Source: Micavibrio sp.
GTDB taxonomy: Bacteria > Pseudomonadota > Alphaproteobacteria > Micavibrionales > Micavibrionaceae
NCBI GenBank assembly: GCA_021604545.1
Contig: BQJE01000008.1
Coordinates: 1-38,104, forward strand
DNA length: 38,104 nucleotides
Reading direction: 5' to 3'
The position numbers and the translations under genes are program-made. Shown here in pieces: positions 8,320 through 16,955 of the stretch (position 1 is its first letter; every line of letters starts with the position of its first letter). The notes beneath the pieces are model-generated. The model did not search any database. It was not told where the DNA came from and saw only the letters and a program-made list of their open reading frames with translations.

Positions 8320-9354
8320 TCAGCTGTCAAAAATAGTATTTAGTTGTTTGATGAGCTGCTTTTTTGAAAAATAATCTTTCACTCTCTCTATGTTGGTATT
8401 GGCGATGTTTTCGCTTAGTGGCTTCATGTCCAGATGTTCAATATCAAATACCTTAATGCCTTTTTCCTGGAAGAAAGACCATGGCGTAATGTCGTTGCGC
8501 ATATATACCTTTTTTCCCATTCCTAATAAAGCAATGATAGTTCCCATGGCCTGTTGGTTTTTATTTGCAAAAACACCTATATCTACTTCTGATAGTATTT
8601 TTTTGTATTCGGCAAGTGGTAAAAACTCCGTAAGAGGAATAAATTTCTTTCCAAAATTTTTACTTCCTTTGTTTTTGATGTTCTCAATATAGCTACCATC
8701 TCCATATGACAGAGGAATATAGATTTTTAAATCATAGTCCTTATATGTACTCAATTTATCGAACGCCTGATAATGATTGTTTGAAGGAAATCCGGAGTTT
8801 CCTATAAGAAGAGTGGTTTCATTGTTTTTCTTGAGAGGAAAATTCTGATCTTCAAATACATTGCTGAGATACATAATACATTCATGATACTCTCCCTTAG
8901 CCCCATACCATTTTTTTGCCAGGTCATAATCTCCCTTAATGTAGGTAATAAAATGTCCCAGACGTTTTATTATAAACTTTTTAGCAATACCCTTAAAAAA
9001 AGCGCGCATTTTATTTTGGGAGGCATGAGATTCATAAAGGTCAGATCCCCATATGACCCAGTAGGATTTTTTAAGAAGCCATGGCATGCTTATAAGTATT
9101 AGATAGAGATTCATTGATATAAGGCCATGTAGAATTATTTTATCTGCAGCGTGAAGATCATATATCATTCTTAGAAAAATAGGGGCTCTATTGGCAATAC
9201 AGACATTATCATTTTGTATTTTGTATTTATCAGCATCCTTAAAGTTTCCGGTAAAGTAATATTTATGCTCGTGTGAGTGTTCTTCTTCCGACAGAAATTT
9301 TACAAAAGGAGGTAAAAATTTTTCAAATATACAGACGTGTATTATTTTCTTCAT
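8320..9354 (-). CDS. wecF: TDP-Fuc4NAc:lipid-linked-glycan Fuc4NAc transferase, WecF/RffT-like
   Basis: In E. coli, WecF adds Fuc4NAc to undecaprenyl-linked ManNAcA-GlcNAc in enterobacterial common antigen synthesis. This 344-residue protein aligns with it by eye: YWVIWGSDLYE near residue 100, LLIGNSGFPSNNHYQAF near 183, IYIPLSYGDGSYIENIKNKG, then a CDLGYF-like segment (VDIGVF) and a region ending in a W-F-Q-(E) motif. It is the first gene of the minus-strand operon wecF-neuD-wbqC-wecE, with a divergent 323-base promoter region. Its presence is the strongest hint that the amino sugar is Fuc4NAc. The acceptor may not be that of common antigen, because no WecA, WecB, WecC or WecG is in view. 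Confidence 0.78.
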   Translation of the reverse strand: MKKIIHVCIFEKFLPPFVKFLSEEEHSHEHKYYFTGNFKDADKYKIQNDNVCIANRAPIFLRMIYDLHAADKIILHGLISMNLYLILISMPWLLKKSYWVIWGSDLYESHASQNKMRAFFKGIAKKFIIKRLGHFITYIKGDYDLAKKWYGAKGEYHECIMYLSNVFEDQNFPLKKNNETTLLIGNSGFPSNNHYQAFDKLSTYKDYDLKIYIPLSYGDGSYIENIKNKGSKNFGKKFIPLTEFLPLAEYKKILSEVDIGVFANKNQQAMGTIIALLGMGKKVYMRNDITPWSFFQEKGIKVFDIEHLDMKPLSENIANTNIERVKDYFSKKQLIKQLNTIFDS

Positions 9355-9677
9355 GCTTTATCCTGTAAGCGACCGTTTATATTGGAAGTAAATCCCGACT
9401 ATGAACTCGTGCACCTATCTAGGAAGTGCTGTTAAGGTCTGCTACTAGTAGACCATGCTTTTGCCCAGGCTCTTATTGAAAAGTACTAGACGTCTTATAC
9501 ATAAACTGCATAAAGAAAAGTGTAAATTGCACATTCTATATAAGAAATAAAGGACTAAATGTGTAAGATATTAAGAATTACCGTATTGCAATTCTGTGTA
9601 TTTTGCATATATTTAATTACCTCTAAAAATTTTCATAATATATAAGAGGGTTAACTATAAAATTTAAGGTCTATTTT
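9355..9677. promoter_or_regulatory. Divergent intergenic region, wecF-like / wzy-like
   Basis: 323 bases, very A/T-rich, between two divergent genes, so it should hold both promoters. I see no ORF. A dyad GGTCT...AGACC at 9436-9454 encloses the perfect palindrome CTACTAGTAG (9442-9451) and could be an operator. TATATAA-type sequences occur at 9538-9543 and 9638-9643, but no convincing -35/-10 pair can be picked. The wzy-like gene has AAGG 10 bases before its ATG. Confidence 0.45.
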
Positions 9678-10925
9678 ATGAATTCTAGCAGCGGTAAAAA
9701 TTTTATCTCACGTTTTTATGAAAGGAATCTTTTTGAAAGGATTGTCCTATATTTATTCATGGCGGACTTTCTGGTCAAAATCATATTTGAGCTCGCATTA
9801 GGAGAGTCAGATATTAAACAATCTCAAAATATCCAATGGGCTTTTTATTTTCTTCTGGCTTTGGATTATCTCATCTCCGTTCCCAAAGTTATCAATATCA
9901 GGGTTACTGTTAACCCAATGTCAATCTTAGCATTTGTGTTTTTTATTATGGTTGCGCACGGGCTGTTCGTAGGGCTTATGAATCATAACAGTCCTTTTGT
10001 TATCTTAAACGATACTGTGCCCCCTTTGATGATCGCTCTTAATATCCTGAGAATGCAATCAAGCTATGAAAATAAAAAACCTGTTGATATGAGGTTTCTA
10101 CTAAATACCTGTACATTTATGGCTCTTTGCGCGGTATCTATAGGTTTTATAGCATCTCCGTTTGGGGTGCTGTCTAAGCCATTATTTGGAAGCGGCGTTA
10201 TCTATTTTCCTATTCTTATGTCTTCTTTATTTGTGCTGCGGCCATTTCCAAAATGGGTGCTATTTGCTGCAACGTTTATGCTAGGCGTATCACTTGGTGA
10301 TTTTAACCGGACAACAATGCTTTTTCTTCTTATCATTTCAAGTGGGTATTTAGCTATAAACTTTGTCCGAAACCCGGTTAAAGGCGGCACAATTCTTTTG
10401 GTAGCGGCTATTGTTGTTGTCGCGTCTGTAAGTTTTTTACCCGACGATTCCAAAACATACAGAAGGATTACTTCTTTATCAGAAATAGATTTGACTGAAA
10501 GAACAGGATCAATAGGGGAAAGACAGGCAGAGTGGGATGCTATTCAGATTAAGCTTGCGGAAAAAGGTAAGACTATTGAGTGGTTTGGTTTAGGGTTCGG
10601 TGGCGTCTACAATGTGCAATTTACGCATCAATACCTAGTTGACTATGGCCATGCTCACTATGCTTGGGCCTGGTTTAATCTACGATTTGGCAAAAGTGGG
10701 TATATTTATATGGTGATGCTCATGGCTGCACTTCTTTATAACATGGTGCGCGGCGGGTTTTTATCAAACAGAACTGGAATATTCGTATCCTTTTTGTGCT
10801 TACAGGGGTTCATCTATTGTTTTACCCACGTCAACTCGGTGTTTTTGCTATCGGGTTTGCATTTTTTCCATGTCCCAAATTCCAAAAAAGAAGACCCGGA
10901 ACTAACACATACAGCCCCACCATAA
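9678..10925 (+). CDS. O-antigen polymerase-like membrane protein (Wzy type)
   Basis: A 415-residue polytopic membrane protein with about ten hydrophobic segments and a large hydrophilic loop around residues 255-320 (from DDSKTYRRITSL through GERQAEWDAIQIKL to the GFGGVYNVQFTHQYLVDYGHAHY region). A late periplasmic loop with RxxxW and GxG plus HxH-type residues is characteristic of the Wzy/WaaL group, which polymerises or ligates undecaprenyl-linked glycans. The group is too divergent to decide polymerase from ligase by eye. The neighbouring flippase (convergent, five bases away) and sugar genes favour Wzy. It is transcribed opposite to the wecF operon from the shared region 9355-9677. Confidence 0.72.
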   Translation: MNSSSGKNFISRFYERNLFERIVLYLFMADFLVKIIFELALGESDIKQSQNIQWAFYFLLALDYLISVPKVINIRVTVNPMSILAFVFFIMVAHGLFVGLMNHNSPFVILNDTVPPLMIALNILRMQSSYENKKPVDMRFLLNTCTFMALCAVSIGFIASPFGVLSKPLFGSGVIYFPILMSSLFVLRPFPKWVLFAATFMLGVSLGDFNRTTMLFLLIISSGYLAINFVRNPVKGGTILLVAAIVVVASVSFLPDDSKTYRRITSLSEIDLTERTGSIGERQAEWDAIQIKLAEKGKTIEWFGLGFGGVYNVQFTHQYLVDYGHAHYAWAWFNLRFGKSGYIYMVMLMAALLYNMVRGGFLSNRTGIFVSFLCLQGFIYCFTHVNSVFLLSGLHFFHVPNSKKEDPELTHTAPP

Positions 10926-10930
10926 ATTTT

Positions 10931-13279
10931 TTACCTGCTAAACCATGAAGAAATTTTGTTGAGCATGAAATTGGCAGTGGCCTCCTCTGAGCAAGTGTCT
11001 TTCCACCATTGCAGGGATCTTTCATGCAAATCTTGTAATTGTTCTTTATCCTTTAATATATCCATCGTAGCATTCTTCATGTTCGACCAGTTTTTCAATC
11101 GAATAATAGGTGCCTCGGCGTAAAAATAGGCTTTTGGGAAGGCTTCCCCTATAGGAATACATCCATACCTTATGGCTTCGTAAAACCGGAACGTCTCCAG
11201 GTTGGCGCCTCGGGGTATAGGACATATCTTGGTGTTCATCATGTTTTTAAGATAAGAAGTATTATCACTATCAATACTTTCTTGAAAATTTCCTGTCATT
11301 GTCATTTTGATATTAATATCGGGGTGCTTTTCGTTGATATCTAAAAGAGATTTTGTCATACGACTTCGCGCCAATTCTTTTGGACGCCTTATTATACCTT
11401 TGCTGGCAATATGCTGGACACTACCTGCAAAAAAGAAATCGCTTGTTCGCTCTTCTATAGGAATGAAGGGAATATCTTCATAGGCATAGCACCCTAAAGG
11501 TATATCGTAAATCGGGGCAATATCTTTTCCCAGAAAAGAAGATCTAAGAGTTTGTAAACGGCCTGTCCCATCCTTGGCGATTGCTTTTCCTTGCCCTAAA
11601 AAATTGGCATAGATATCATAAAAATCTCCATACTTATATGCCTCAAAATTAACAGGAAACTTGCCGCATGTACGGAATACCATACCAACTTTATCCCGAT
11701 ATTGAGGTTCACGTGCCCACTCATCTTGCAGGATGCAGGCAATGACATTTGGTCCGTAAGAGGGAAGCTCATGTACTGTCCATGCGGTAACATAGATAGT
11801 TAAACCCCGGTCTTTAATAAAAGGCTCTAGTATATTTAAAGCTCTGCCAAAGTATTTATAATCTACATTGTCCAGGCATTTAGGATCCTTGGGGTCAAAC
11901 TCAAAATAATCTACTTGCTGGTCATTTCTAAAAAAAATGTATTTATTCTCTGCCGTAAACCCCTGTTCTTCAATTTCTTTGTTAAATCTGGTAACGGGGT
12001 TTCCTCTTTCATCTGTTTTAAGCCTTATATTTTCAATTAATGGTTTGATATGGATGTTCTGAATAACGAGCCGCAGTAAAGAAACCATGATCAGAGACAG
12101 CCCTACACCCCATAGCCCCAGTATGGGGATGAGAATCAAATTAAATAAAACTGCCCCTGCAAGCGTGCTAAGTCCTGCTATTAAAGCGAGTCCATCCTTG
12201 TGCTGACTGTAAAAAATCAGTTGCTGTACTTCGGTCCTGGCGATCAAGACAAATCCGACAAGAATAATCCAGAGAATTGGAAACCATTCCATTGCCTGTG
12301 GCCTGTCAATATATGGGATAAGAATATACATACCTAGTCCCGCTGCTAAGGCCATTGCGATGGAAGCCAGCAGGGTGTTCTTTAAGCATGATTGATAAAT
12401 AGATGAGTAGGCCGGCTCTCGGTTTTTATAGGCCCTTACCATTTTAGGGCGTGCAATTTGGATAATTCCTGTATTAAGAAGGTTGCTAAGCGCGCTGTTT
12501 AGCTGCCAGAAAAAAACATAAATTCCAGTCAGCTCTAACCCCAAAAAGAGAGTTATTAGATAGCGATCAAGGTACTGTGTTGCCGTATTGGCAAACCCAT
12601 TCATATATAAAGTTCTGGATTGCCGAAATTCTTGTATAACCCATTCTTTAAGTGAAACGACACTAAACTTTTTGGCTCCCCACGGCCAGTTGTAAGAAAA
12701 CCATATAAATCCTAAAAAGCAGCAAACTGAGCCACAAATCCAGCCTATTAATAAAAATTCTACCGTACGAAGGGATGGAAAGAAAAACGCCAGCGCCATG
12801 AAAATAATTGCCCAGAGTGCTGTGCGTAGAAAATGTAAAAAATTGGCTAAAAAGGGACGAGAGAGATTAAGTAGAAGTTGATAGAGGTCATGGTTTACAT
12901 GTTCAAAAAAAATCAGAATAGAAACAGCCAAAATCATAAAAAAATTGCCGGTAACCAAACCTATTAGGATTGCAGCAGTCAACAGAAAGGCATACAAAAT
13001 AATTATATATCGTCCGTAATAAGTCAGGGCCTGCGTTATCTCTGCGATGGTTTGAGTGACAGCTTCGCGGTTTAAAGTATATATGATTCCTAAACCTAAA
13101 AATCCTGGTGCCATGATGCTGGCCGCTGTGATGAGTCCATAAAGTCCGAGCGATTCAAAACCCATGAAGCGTGCAATGAATAAGGTCAGAGCAAATTTTA
13201 CGACAAGCGATATCCCCCTCAGGTTCATGATGGCAATGGAGTGCACAGCTTGCGTATAAAAAAAGTTATGAAGTTTCAT
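10931..13279 (-). CDS. Fusion of Wzx-type flippase and exostosin-like glycosyltransferase
   Basis: A single 782-codon frame joins two proteins. Residues 1 to about 420 are a polysaccharide flippase: roughly a dozen hydrophobic segments in the pattern of the MATE/MVF/Wzx group (IMNLRGISLVVKFALTLFIARFMG, GLYGLITAAS). Residues from about 450 to 782 are soluble and resemble exostosin/GT47 glycosyltransferases: IPLGCYAYEDIPF, DFFFAGSVQH, and near 688-710 the motif PIPRGANLETFRFYEAIRYG followed by CIPI. The predicted role is to move the lipid-linked unit across the inner membrane, with an attached cytoplasmic transferase acting just before flipping. There is no internal stop or frameshift. Start ATG 13279 has a weak upstream site. 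The fusion is unusual to my knowledge. Confidence 0.8.
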   Translation of the reverse strand: MKLHNFFYTQAVHSIAIMNLRGISLVVKFALTLFIARFMGFESLGLYGLITAASIMAPGFLGLGIIYTLNREAVTQTIAEITQALTYYGRYIIILYAFLLTAAILIGLVTGNFFMILAVSILIFFEHVNHDLYQLLLNLSRPFLANFLHFLRTALWAIIFMALAFFFPSLRTVEFLLIGWICGSVCCFLGFIWFSYNWPWGAKKFSVVSLKEWVIQEFRQSRTLYMNGFANTATQYLDRYLITLFLGLELTGIYVFFWQLNSALSNLLNTGIIQIARPKMVRAYKNREPAYSSIYQSCLKNTLLASIAMALAAGLGMYILIPYIDRPQAMEWFPILWIILVGFVLIARTEVQQLIFYSQHKDGLALIAGLSTLAGAVLFNLILIPILGLWGVGLSLIMVSLLRLVIQNIHIKPLIENIRLKTDERGNPVTRFNKEIEEQGFTAENKYIFFRNDQQVDYFEFDPKDPKCLDNVDYKYFGRALNILEPFIKDRGLTIYVTAWTVHELPSYGPNVIACILQDEWAREPQYRDKVGMVFRTCGKFPVNFEAYKYGDFYDIYANFLGQGKAIAKDGTGRLQTLRSSFLGKDIAPIYDIPLGCYAYEDIPFIPIEERTSDFFFAGSVQHIASKGIIRRPKELARSRMTKSLLDINEKHPDINIKMTMTGNFQESIDSDNTSYLKNMMNTKICPIPRGANLETFRFYEAIRYGCIPIGEAFPKAYFYAEAPIIRLKNWSNMKNATMDILKDKEQLQDLHERSLQWWKDTCSEEATANFMLNKISSWFSR

Positions 13280-13708
13280 TAAATCTCTATTATTCAGCTC
13301 ATAGTACTATTTAAAATGCTAAGGCTAGCGGAGAACAGCAGTGTCAGAAAATTTACTGTTGTAAAAATAACCACAGATTTTCTCCTTATAAAGGGCAAAG
13401 GCCCAGCATCGCCAAAGATACACATTTTCGTAATTATGTCTACTTGAATTTGTGGTCTATAATCTTCTGTCAGTATTGACCTTTGTTTGTTGCTGACATT
13501 TGAATGCAAATACCCAATTCTCTTGACCTGCTGCAGATTTTTTTTAACACTCTGGCCATAATTCTAAAAATACGAACAGGATAGGGTGCATTGAGATATA
13601 AGCCCCTTTTTTAAGCCTGCTTATGGGCCTGAGGATTTTTCTACTGACTATGTGGCGGCTTTGCAGAGCAGGGATCTATTTTAACAACTTTATAGAGGAC
13701 TAATAATT
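13280..13708. other. Intergenic region upstream of the flippase fusion (-) and CNB/gcv genes (+)
   Basis: 429 bases with no gene I can support. It must hold the promoters of two divergent units. TTGACC at 13523-13528 with TAACAC 16 bases later is a weak rightward candidate. GAGGA at 13695-13699 serves ATG 13709. I looked for a glycine riboswitch because of the gcv genes and saw no paired aptamer-like sequence. Confidence 0.5.
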
Positions 13709-14104
13709 ATGAGACTTGAAGAATTTCTTGATCAGAATACGCAGACGAAATCCTTTACCAAAGGAGAGCGCATTGTTGCCAAGGGAGAACAAGCGGAAGC
13801 GGCGTATATAATTAAAGAAGGTAAAGCGAAAGTTTACCAGGACGAAGACAATGACCAGCCGATGATGGCGCTGCTTGGTCCTGGTGAGATTTTTGGCGAA
13901 ATGGCTATTTTGCGCTTTAATCACTACACGCTCTCAGTCAAAGCTGAAGAAGATGTGGTTGCTTACGTCATTACTCCGGATATGCTTAATGAACAGATGC
14001 AAGCTGCCCACCCTCTTGTAAAGAAGGTTATTGATACGATTCTTGATCGGATGAAAGAGGTGAATGAAGTACTGATCGATATCGACCAGGCTGGTTCTAT
14101 CTAG
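13709..14104 (+). CDS. Cyclic-nucleotide-binding-fold protein with degenerate phosphate cassette
   Basis: A 131-residue stand-alone CNB (cupin-like) domain: KGERIVAKGEQAEAAYIIKEG near residues 18-38, then GPGEIFGEMAIL near 58-68. The following helix bundle (MKEVNEVLIDID) closes the protein. In true cAMP/cGMP binders FGEMA is followed by an R-(T/A)-A that holds the phosphate; here residues 73-77 read YTLSV with no Arg. So the fold is clear but nucleotide binding is doubtful. A good GAGGA site precedes the ATG. The gene lies 76 bases before gcvT on the same strand, so it may be co-transcribed with the glycine-cleavage operon. A second CNB protein (20129-20710) keeps the Arg. Confidence 0.85.
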   Translation: MRLEEFLDQNTQTKSFTKGERIVAKGEQAEAAYIIKEGKAKVYQDEDNDQPMMALLGPGEIFGEMAILRFNHYTLSVKAEEDVVAYVITPDMLNEQMQAAHPLVKKVIDTILDRMKEVNEVLIDIDQAGSI

Positions 14105-14180
14105 GTCCATGATATTGGTTTTTGGGATAACTACAAAATTACACTTATATATAGTCACGTTTTTTTGCTACATATAATAT

Positions 14181-15290
14181 ATGCTTAAAACAACCCCGCT
14201 CCATGATGCCCATAAGGGTTTAAGCGCCAAGATGGGCGCTTTTGCTGGTTATGATATGCCGCTTTATTATAAAGAAGGCGTGATAGCTGAACACGAATGG
14301 GTGCGTAGTCATACAGGACTATTCGATGTTTCACATATGGGGCAGGTTATTATCGAAGGACCTGGCGCAGCGGAGTTTCTTGAGCGTCTGACACCATCTT
14401 CCTTTCAAAAGAAAAAACACGGCCGCGCACAATATACGGTTTTAACCAATGAGCAGGGCGGCATTATTGACGATCTTATTATAACGCGTTTGTCCGAGGA
14501 TAAGTTTTTTGCCGTTATTAATGCTGGCTGCAAAGAAAAGGACATTGAGTGGATCCAAAAAAACCTGCCGGATGATTTGAAATTTACCCATATGTATGAT
14601 TACGCGTTGCTGGCTTTACAGGGTGCCTGGGCCGAGCGTATTTTGCATGAGACGTTTCAAATCAACGCCCATGATCTGCCTTATATGCATCTAATGGAAG
14701 CTGAAGCGCTTTACGGCTCAAAGATATTTGTCTCCCGCCTTGGCTATACTGGGGAAGATGGATTTGAGCTGAGCATTCCGGTCAGTAAGGCCGTTGATGC
14801 CTGGGATGCTCTCATGGACCACCCGGAAGTAAAGCCCGTCGGCCTTGCTGCGCGTGATTCGCTTCGGCTTGAGATGGGCTACCCCTTATACGGACATGAT
14901 ATCGATTCGGAAACATCGCCGGTGGAAGCCGATCTTTCTTGGATAATTGGCAAGACCAATACCGGTTTTATGGGGGCAGAGCGTGTTTTAAGAGAAAAAG
15001 AACAAGGCACGGCCCGTAAGCGGGTTGGAGTCAAGCTTTTGGACAGGGGGATTGCCCGTGAAGGGGCGGAAATCAGGGGTTCTGACGATAAGAAAATTGG
15101 GGGATTAACCAGCGGAGGCTTCTCTCCTGTCTTGAAAGAATCGATTGGGCAGGGCTACATTGAAAGTTCACTAGCGAATATGGGCGAAAAGATTTTTGTG
15201 AATGTCAGGGGACGGAATATCCCTGCGGAAGTGACGGCGATGCCGTTCGTTCCGGCCAAAACAAAGTCGATGAAAAAGCGCGCTGCGTAA
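14181..15290 (+). CDS. gcvT: Glycine cleavage system T protein (aminomethyltransferase)
   Basis: GcvT takes the aminomethyl group from lipoylated GcvH, releases ammonia and transfers the one-carbon unit to tetrahydrofolate. The 369 residues start TTPLHDAHKGLSAKMGAFAGYDMPLYY, then GLFDVSHMGQ and GGIIDDLI (catalytic Asp region), YTGEDGFELSIP, GLAARDSLRLEMGYPLYGHD and TSGGFSPVL, all family hallmarks. Translation starts at ATG 14181 with little Shine-Dalgarno. It is the first gene of gcvT-gcvH-gcvPA-gcvPB; gcvH follows after 10 bases with its own AGGAG. Confidence 0.96.
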   Translation: MLKTTPLHDAHKGLSAKMGAFAGYDMPLYYKEGVIAEHEWVRSHTGLFDVSHMGQVIIEGPGAAEFLERLTPSSFQKKKHGRAQYTVLTNEQGGIIDDLIITRLSEDKFFAVINAGCKEKDIEWIQKNLPDDLKFTHMYDYALLALQGAWAERILHETFQINAHDLPYMHLMEAEALYGSKIFVSRLGYTGEDGFELSIPVSKAVDAWDALMDHPEVKPVGLAARDSLRLEMGYPLYGHDIDSETSPVEADLSWIIGKTNTGFMGAERVLREKEQGTARKRVGVKLLDRGIAREGAEIRGSDDKKIGGLTSGGFSPVLKESIGQGYIESSLANMGEKIFVNVRGRNIPAEVTAMPFVPAKTKSMKKRAA

Positions 15291-15300
15291 AGGAGCAATT

Positions 15301-15678
15301 ATGGCTGAGCTAAAATACACCGAAGATCATGAATGGGTTGCCGTTGACGGCGATGTCGTATCGATCGGCATAACGGGTTACGCGCAGGAAGCTCTGGGCG
15401 ATCTGGTGTTTGTTGAATTGCCGGAAGTCGGTAAAAAAGTCGGCAAGGGTGATGATTTCGCCGTGGTAGAGTCGGTGAAGACAGCCGCTGAAGTTTATTC
15501 GCCTGTTGCTGGTGAGGTGGTTGAGGTCAATGTCGCTATGGCTGATGACTTAGAGCTTATTAAAAAACCCGCCAATGAAAATGGCTGGATCGCCAGGATC
15601 AAGATTGAAGACCCATCAGAGTTAGAGGGTTTGATGGATGAATCCAAATATAAAGAATTTACTGACGGTCTGGATTAA
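15301..15678 (+). CDS. gcvH: Glycine cleavage system H protein
   Basis: A 125-residue lipoyl carrier protein. KYTEDHEWV opens the family pattern, GITGYAQEALGDLVFVELPEVG follows, and VESVKTAAEVYSPVAGEV holds the lipoylated lysine at K60. GcvH shuttles the aminomethyl intermediate between the P, T and L proteins. AAAGGAG lies just upstream of the ATG. Its TAA stop overlaps the gcvPA start (TAATG), which suggests coupled translation. Confidence 0.97.
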   Translation: MAELKYTEDHEWVAVDGDVVSIGITGYAQEALGDLVFVELPEVGKKVGKGDDFAVVESVKTAAEVYSPVAGEVVEVNVAMADDLELIKKPANENGWIARIKIEDPSELEGLMDESKYKEFTDGLD

Positions 15679-16955
15679 TGCGTTATCTCCCGCAAACCAA
15701 ACAAAGCCGCGCTGAGATGTTGCAGGCTGTTGGTGCGTCCAACGTCGATGATCTGTTCAAAGATGTTCCCAAAGACGCTTTCATCGATGGTCTGGCCAAT
15801 CTACCTCTGAAGCAGGGTGAGCTGGAAGTCGAGCGCGCATTGGGCGCTTACGCCAATCAAAACATGGCCGCGCCGGAAGGGCCGTTTTTTCTGGGCGCCG
15901 GAACTTATTACCATCACATTCCGGCATCCGTTGATACCATTATACAGCGCAGCGAATATCTGACAGCTTATACGCCATACCAGCCGGAAATTGCGCAGGG
16001 CACGCTGCAAATGATTTTCGAGTTTCAGACTTTTATCGCCCAGCTCACTGGACAGGAAGTTGCGAACGCCTCGCTTTATGATGGAGCAACGGCGACAGCC
16101 GAAGCGGCGTTGATGGCGATGCGCGTGACAAAGCGCAATAAAGTCGTGATTGGCAATGCGCTGCACCCGCATTATCGCGGCACGCTGAAATCCTATATGG
16201 GCAATCTGGGTTCGGCGCTGGAAGATGGAAAACCCGATGGCAACACGGCTTGCGTGATTGTTCAATCGCCCGATTTCTACGGCAAGCCGGAGAAATACGA
16301 AGAATGGCGCAGGCTTTGTAATGAAAGCGGCGCGCTTTTGGTTGTTGTGGTGAACGAGATTGTCTCGCTCGGTTTGCTGCCAGCGCCCGTTGATGCCGAT
16401 ATTGTTTGCGGCGAAGCACAGAGCATTGGCTTGCCGATGAGCTTTGGCGGTCCGCATCTTGGCTTTTTCGCTTGCCAGGAAAAATATTTGCGCCAAATGC
16501 CCGGAAGGCTTTGCGGGATGACAGAAGATGTCGATGGCAAGCGCGGTTTTGTGCTGACGCTCAGCACGCGTGAGCAGCATATCCGCCGTGAAAAGGCGAC
16601 ATCCAATATATGCACCAATCAGGGACTTTGCGCACTGGCGTTTACCGCGCATATGAGCTTGCTCGGCGAGGATGGTTTTAAGCGGCTGGCAAAGCTGAAC
16701 CATGAAATGGCCTGTAAGCTGGCCGATAGCGTTTCAAAAGTGAAAAATGTGAAGATACTTTCTGAAACTTTTTTTAATGAGTTTGTAGTGGAGCTTTCAA
16801 AATCTTCTGCTGAAGTGGTTGAATCGTTGATCACTAGAGGCATCATCGCTGGATACGCGCTTGATGATAACCAGCTTTTGCTTTCCGCGACCGAGATGAC
16901 GACCGATGTTGATATTGAGTTGCTTTGCGATGCCTTGAGCGAGGTATTGGCATGA
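15678..16955 (+). CDS. gcvPA: Glycine dehydrogenase (decarboxylating) subunit 1
   Basis: The N-terminal half of the P protein as a separate 425-residue subunit. It begins MRYLPQTKQSRAEML and has GAGTYYHHIPASVD, YTPYQPEIAQGTLQMIFEFQT, NASLYDGATATAEAALMA and MPGRLCG, all conserved in GcvPA. It lacks the PLP lysine, which lies in GcvPB; the heterotetramer decarboxylates glycine and loads the aminomethyl group on GcvH. It overlaps gcvH by one base and gcvPB by four. Together with gcvPB the codon choice is visibly more G/C-rich than gcvT and the glycan genes. The split form occurs in several alphaproteobacterial groups. Confidence 0.96.
   Translation: MRYLPQTKQSRAEMLQAVGASNVDDLFKDVPKDAFIDGLANLPLKQGELEVERALGAYANQNMAAPEGPFFLGAGTYYHHIPASVDTIIQRSEYLTAYTPYQPEIAQGTLQMIFEFQTFIAQLTGQEVANASLYDGATATAEAALMAMRVTKRNKVVIGNALHPHYRGTLKSYMGNLGSALEDGKPDGNTACVIVQSPDFYGKPEKYEEWRRLCNESGALLVVVVNEIVSLGLLPAPVDADIVCGEAQSIGLPMSFGGPHLGFFACQEKYLRQMPGRLCGMTEDVDGKRGFVLTLSTREQHIRREKATSNICTNQGLCALAFTAHMSLLGEDGFKRLAKLNHEMACKLADSVSKVKNVKILSETFFNEFVVELSKSSAEVVESLITRGIIAGYALDDNQLLLSATEMTTDVDIELLCDALSEVLA

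Noticed and set aside
13294-13509. 71-codon minus-strand frame upstream of the flippase fusion
   Set aside because: It begins with TTG without a ribosome-binding site, has no family-like sequence, and lies in a divergent promoter region.
13510-14180. Glycine riboswitch before the gcv genes
   Set aside because: No tandem aptamer-like stems or conserved cores were seen in the leader; the gcvT gap is only 76 bases.
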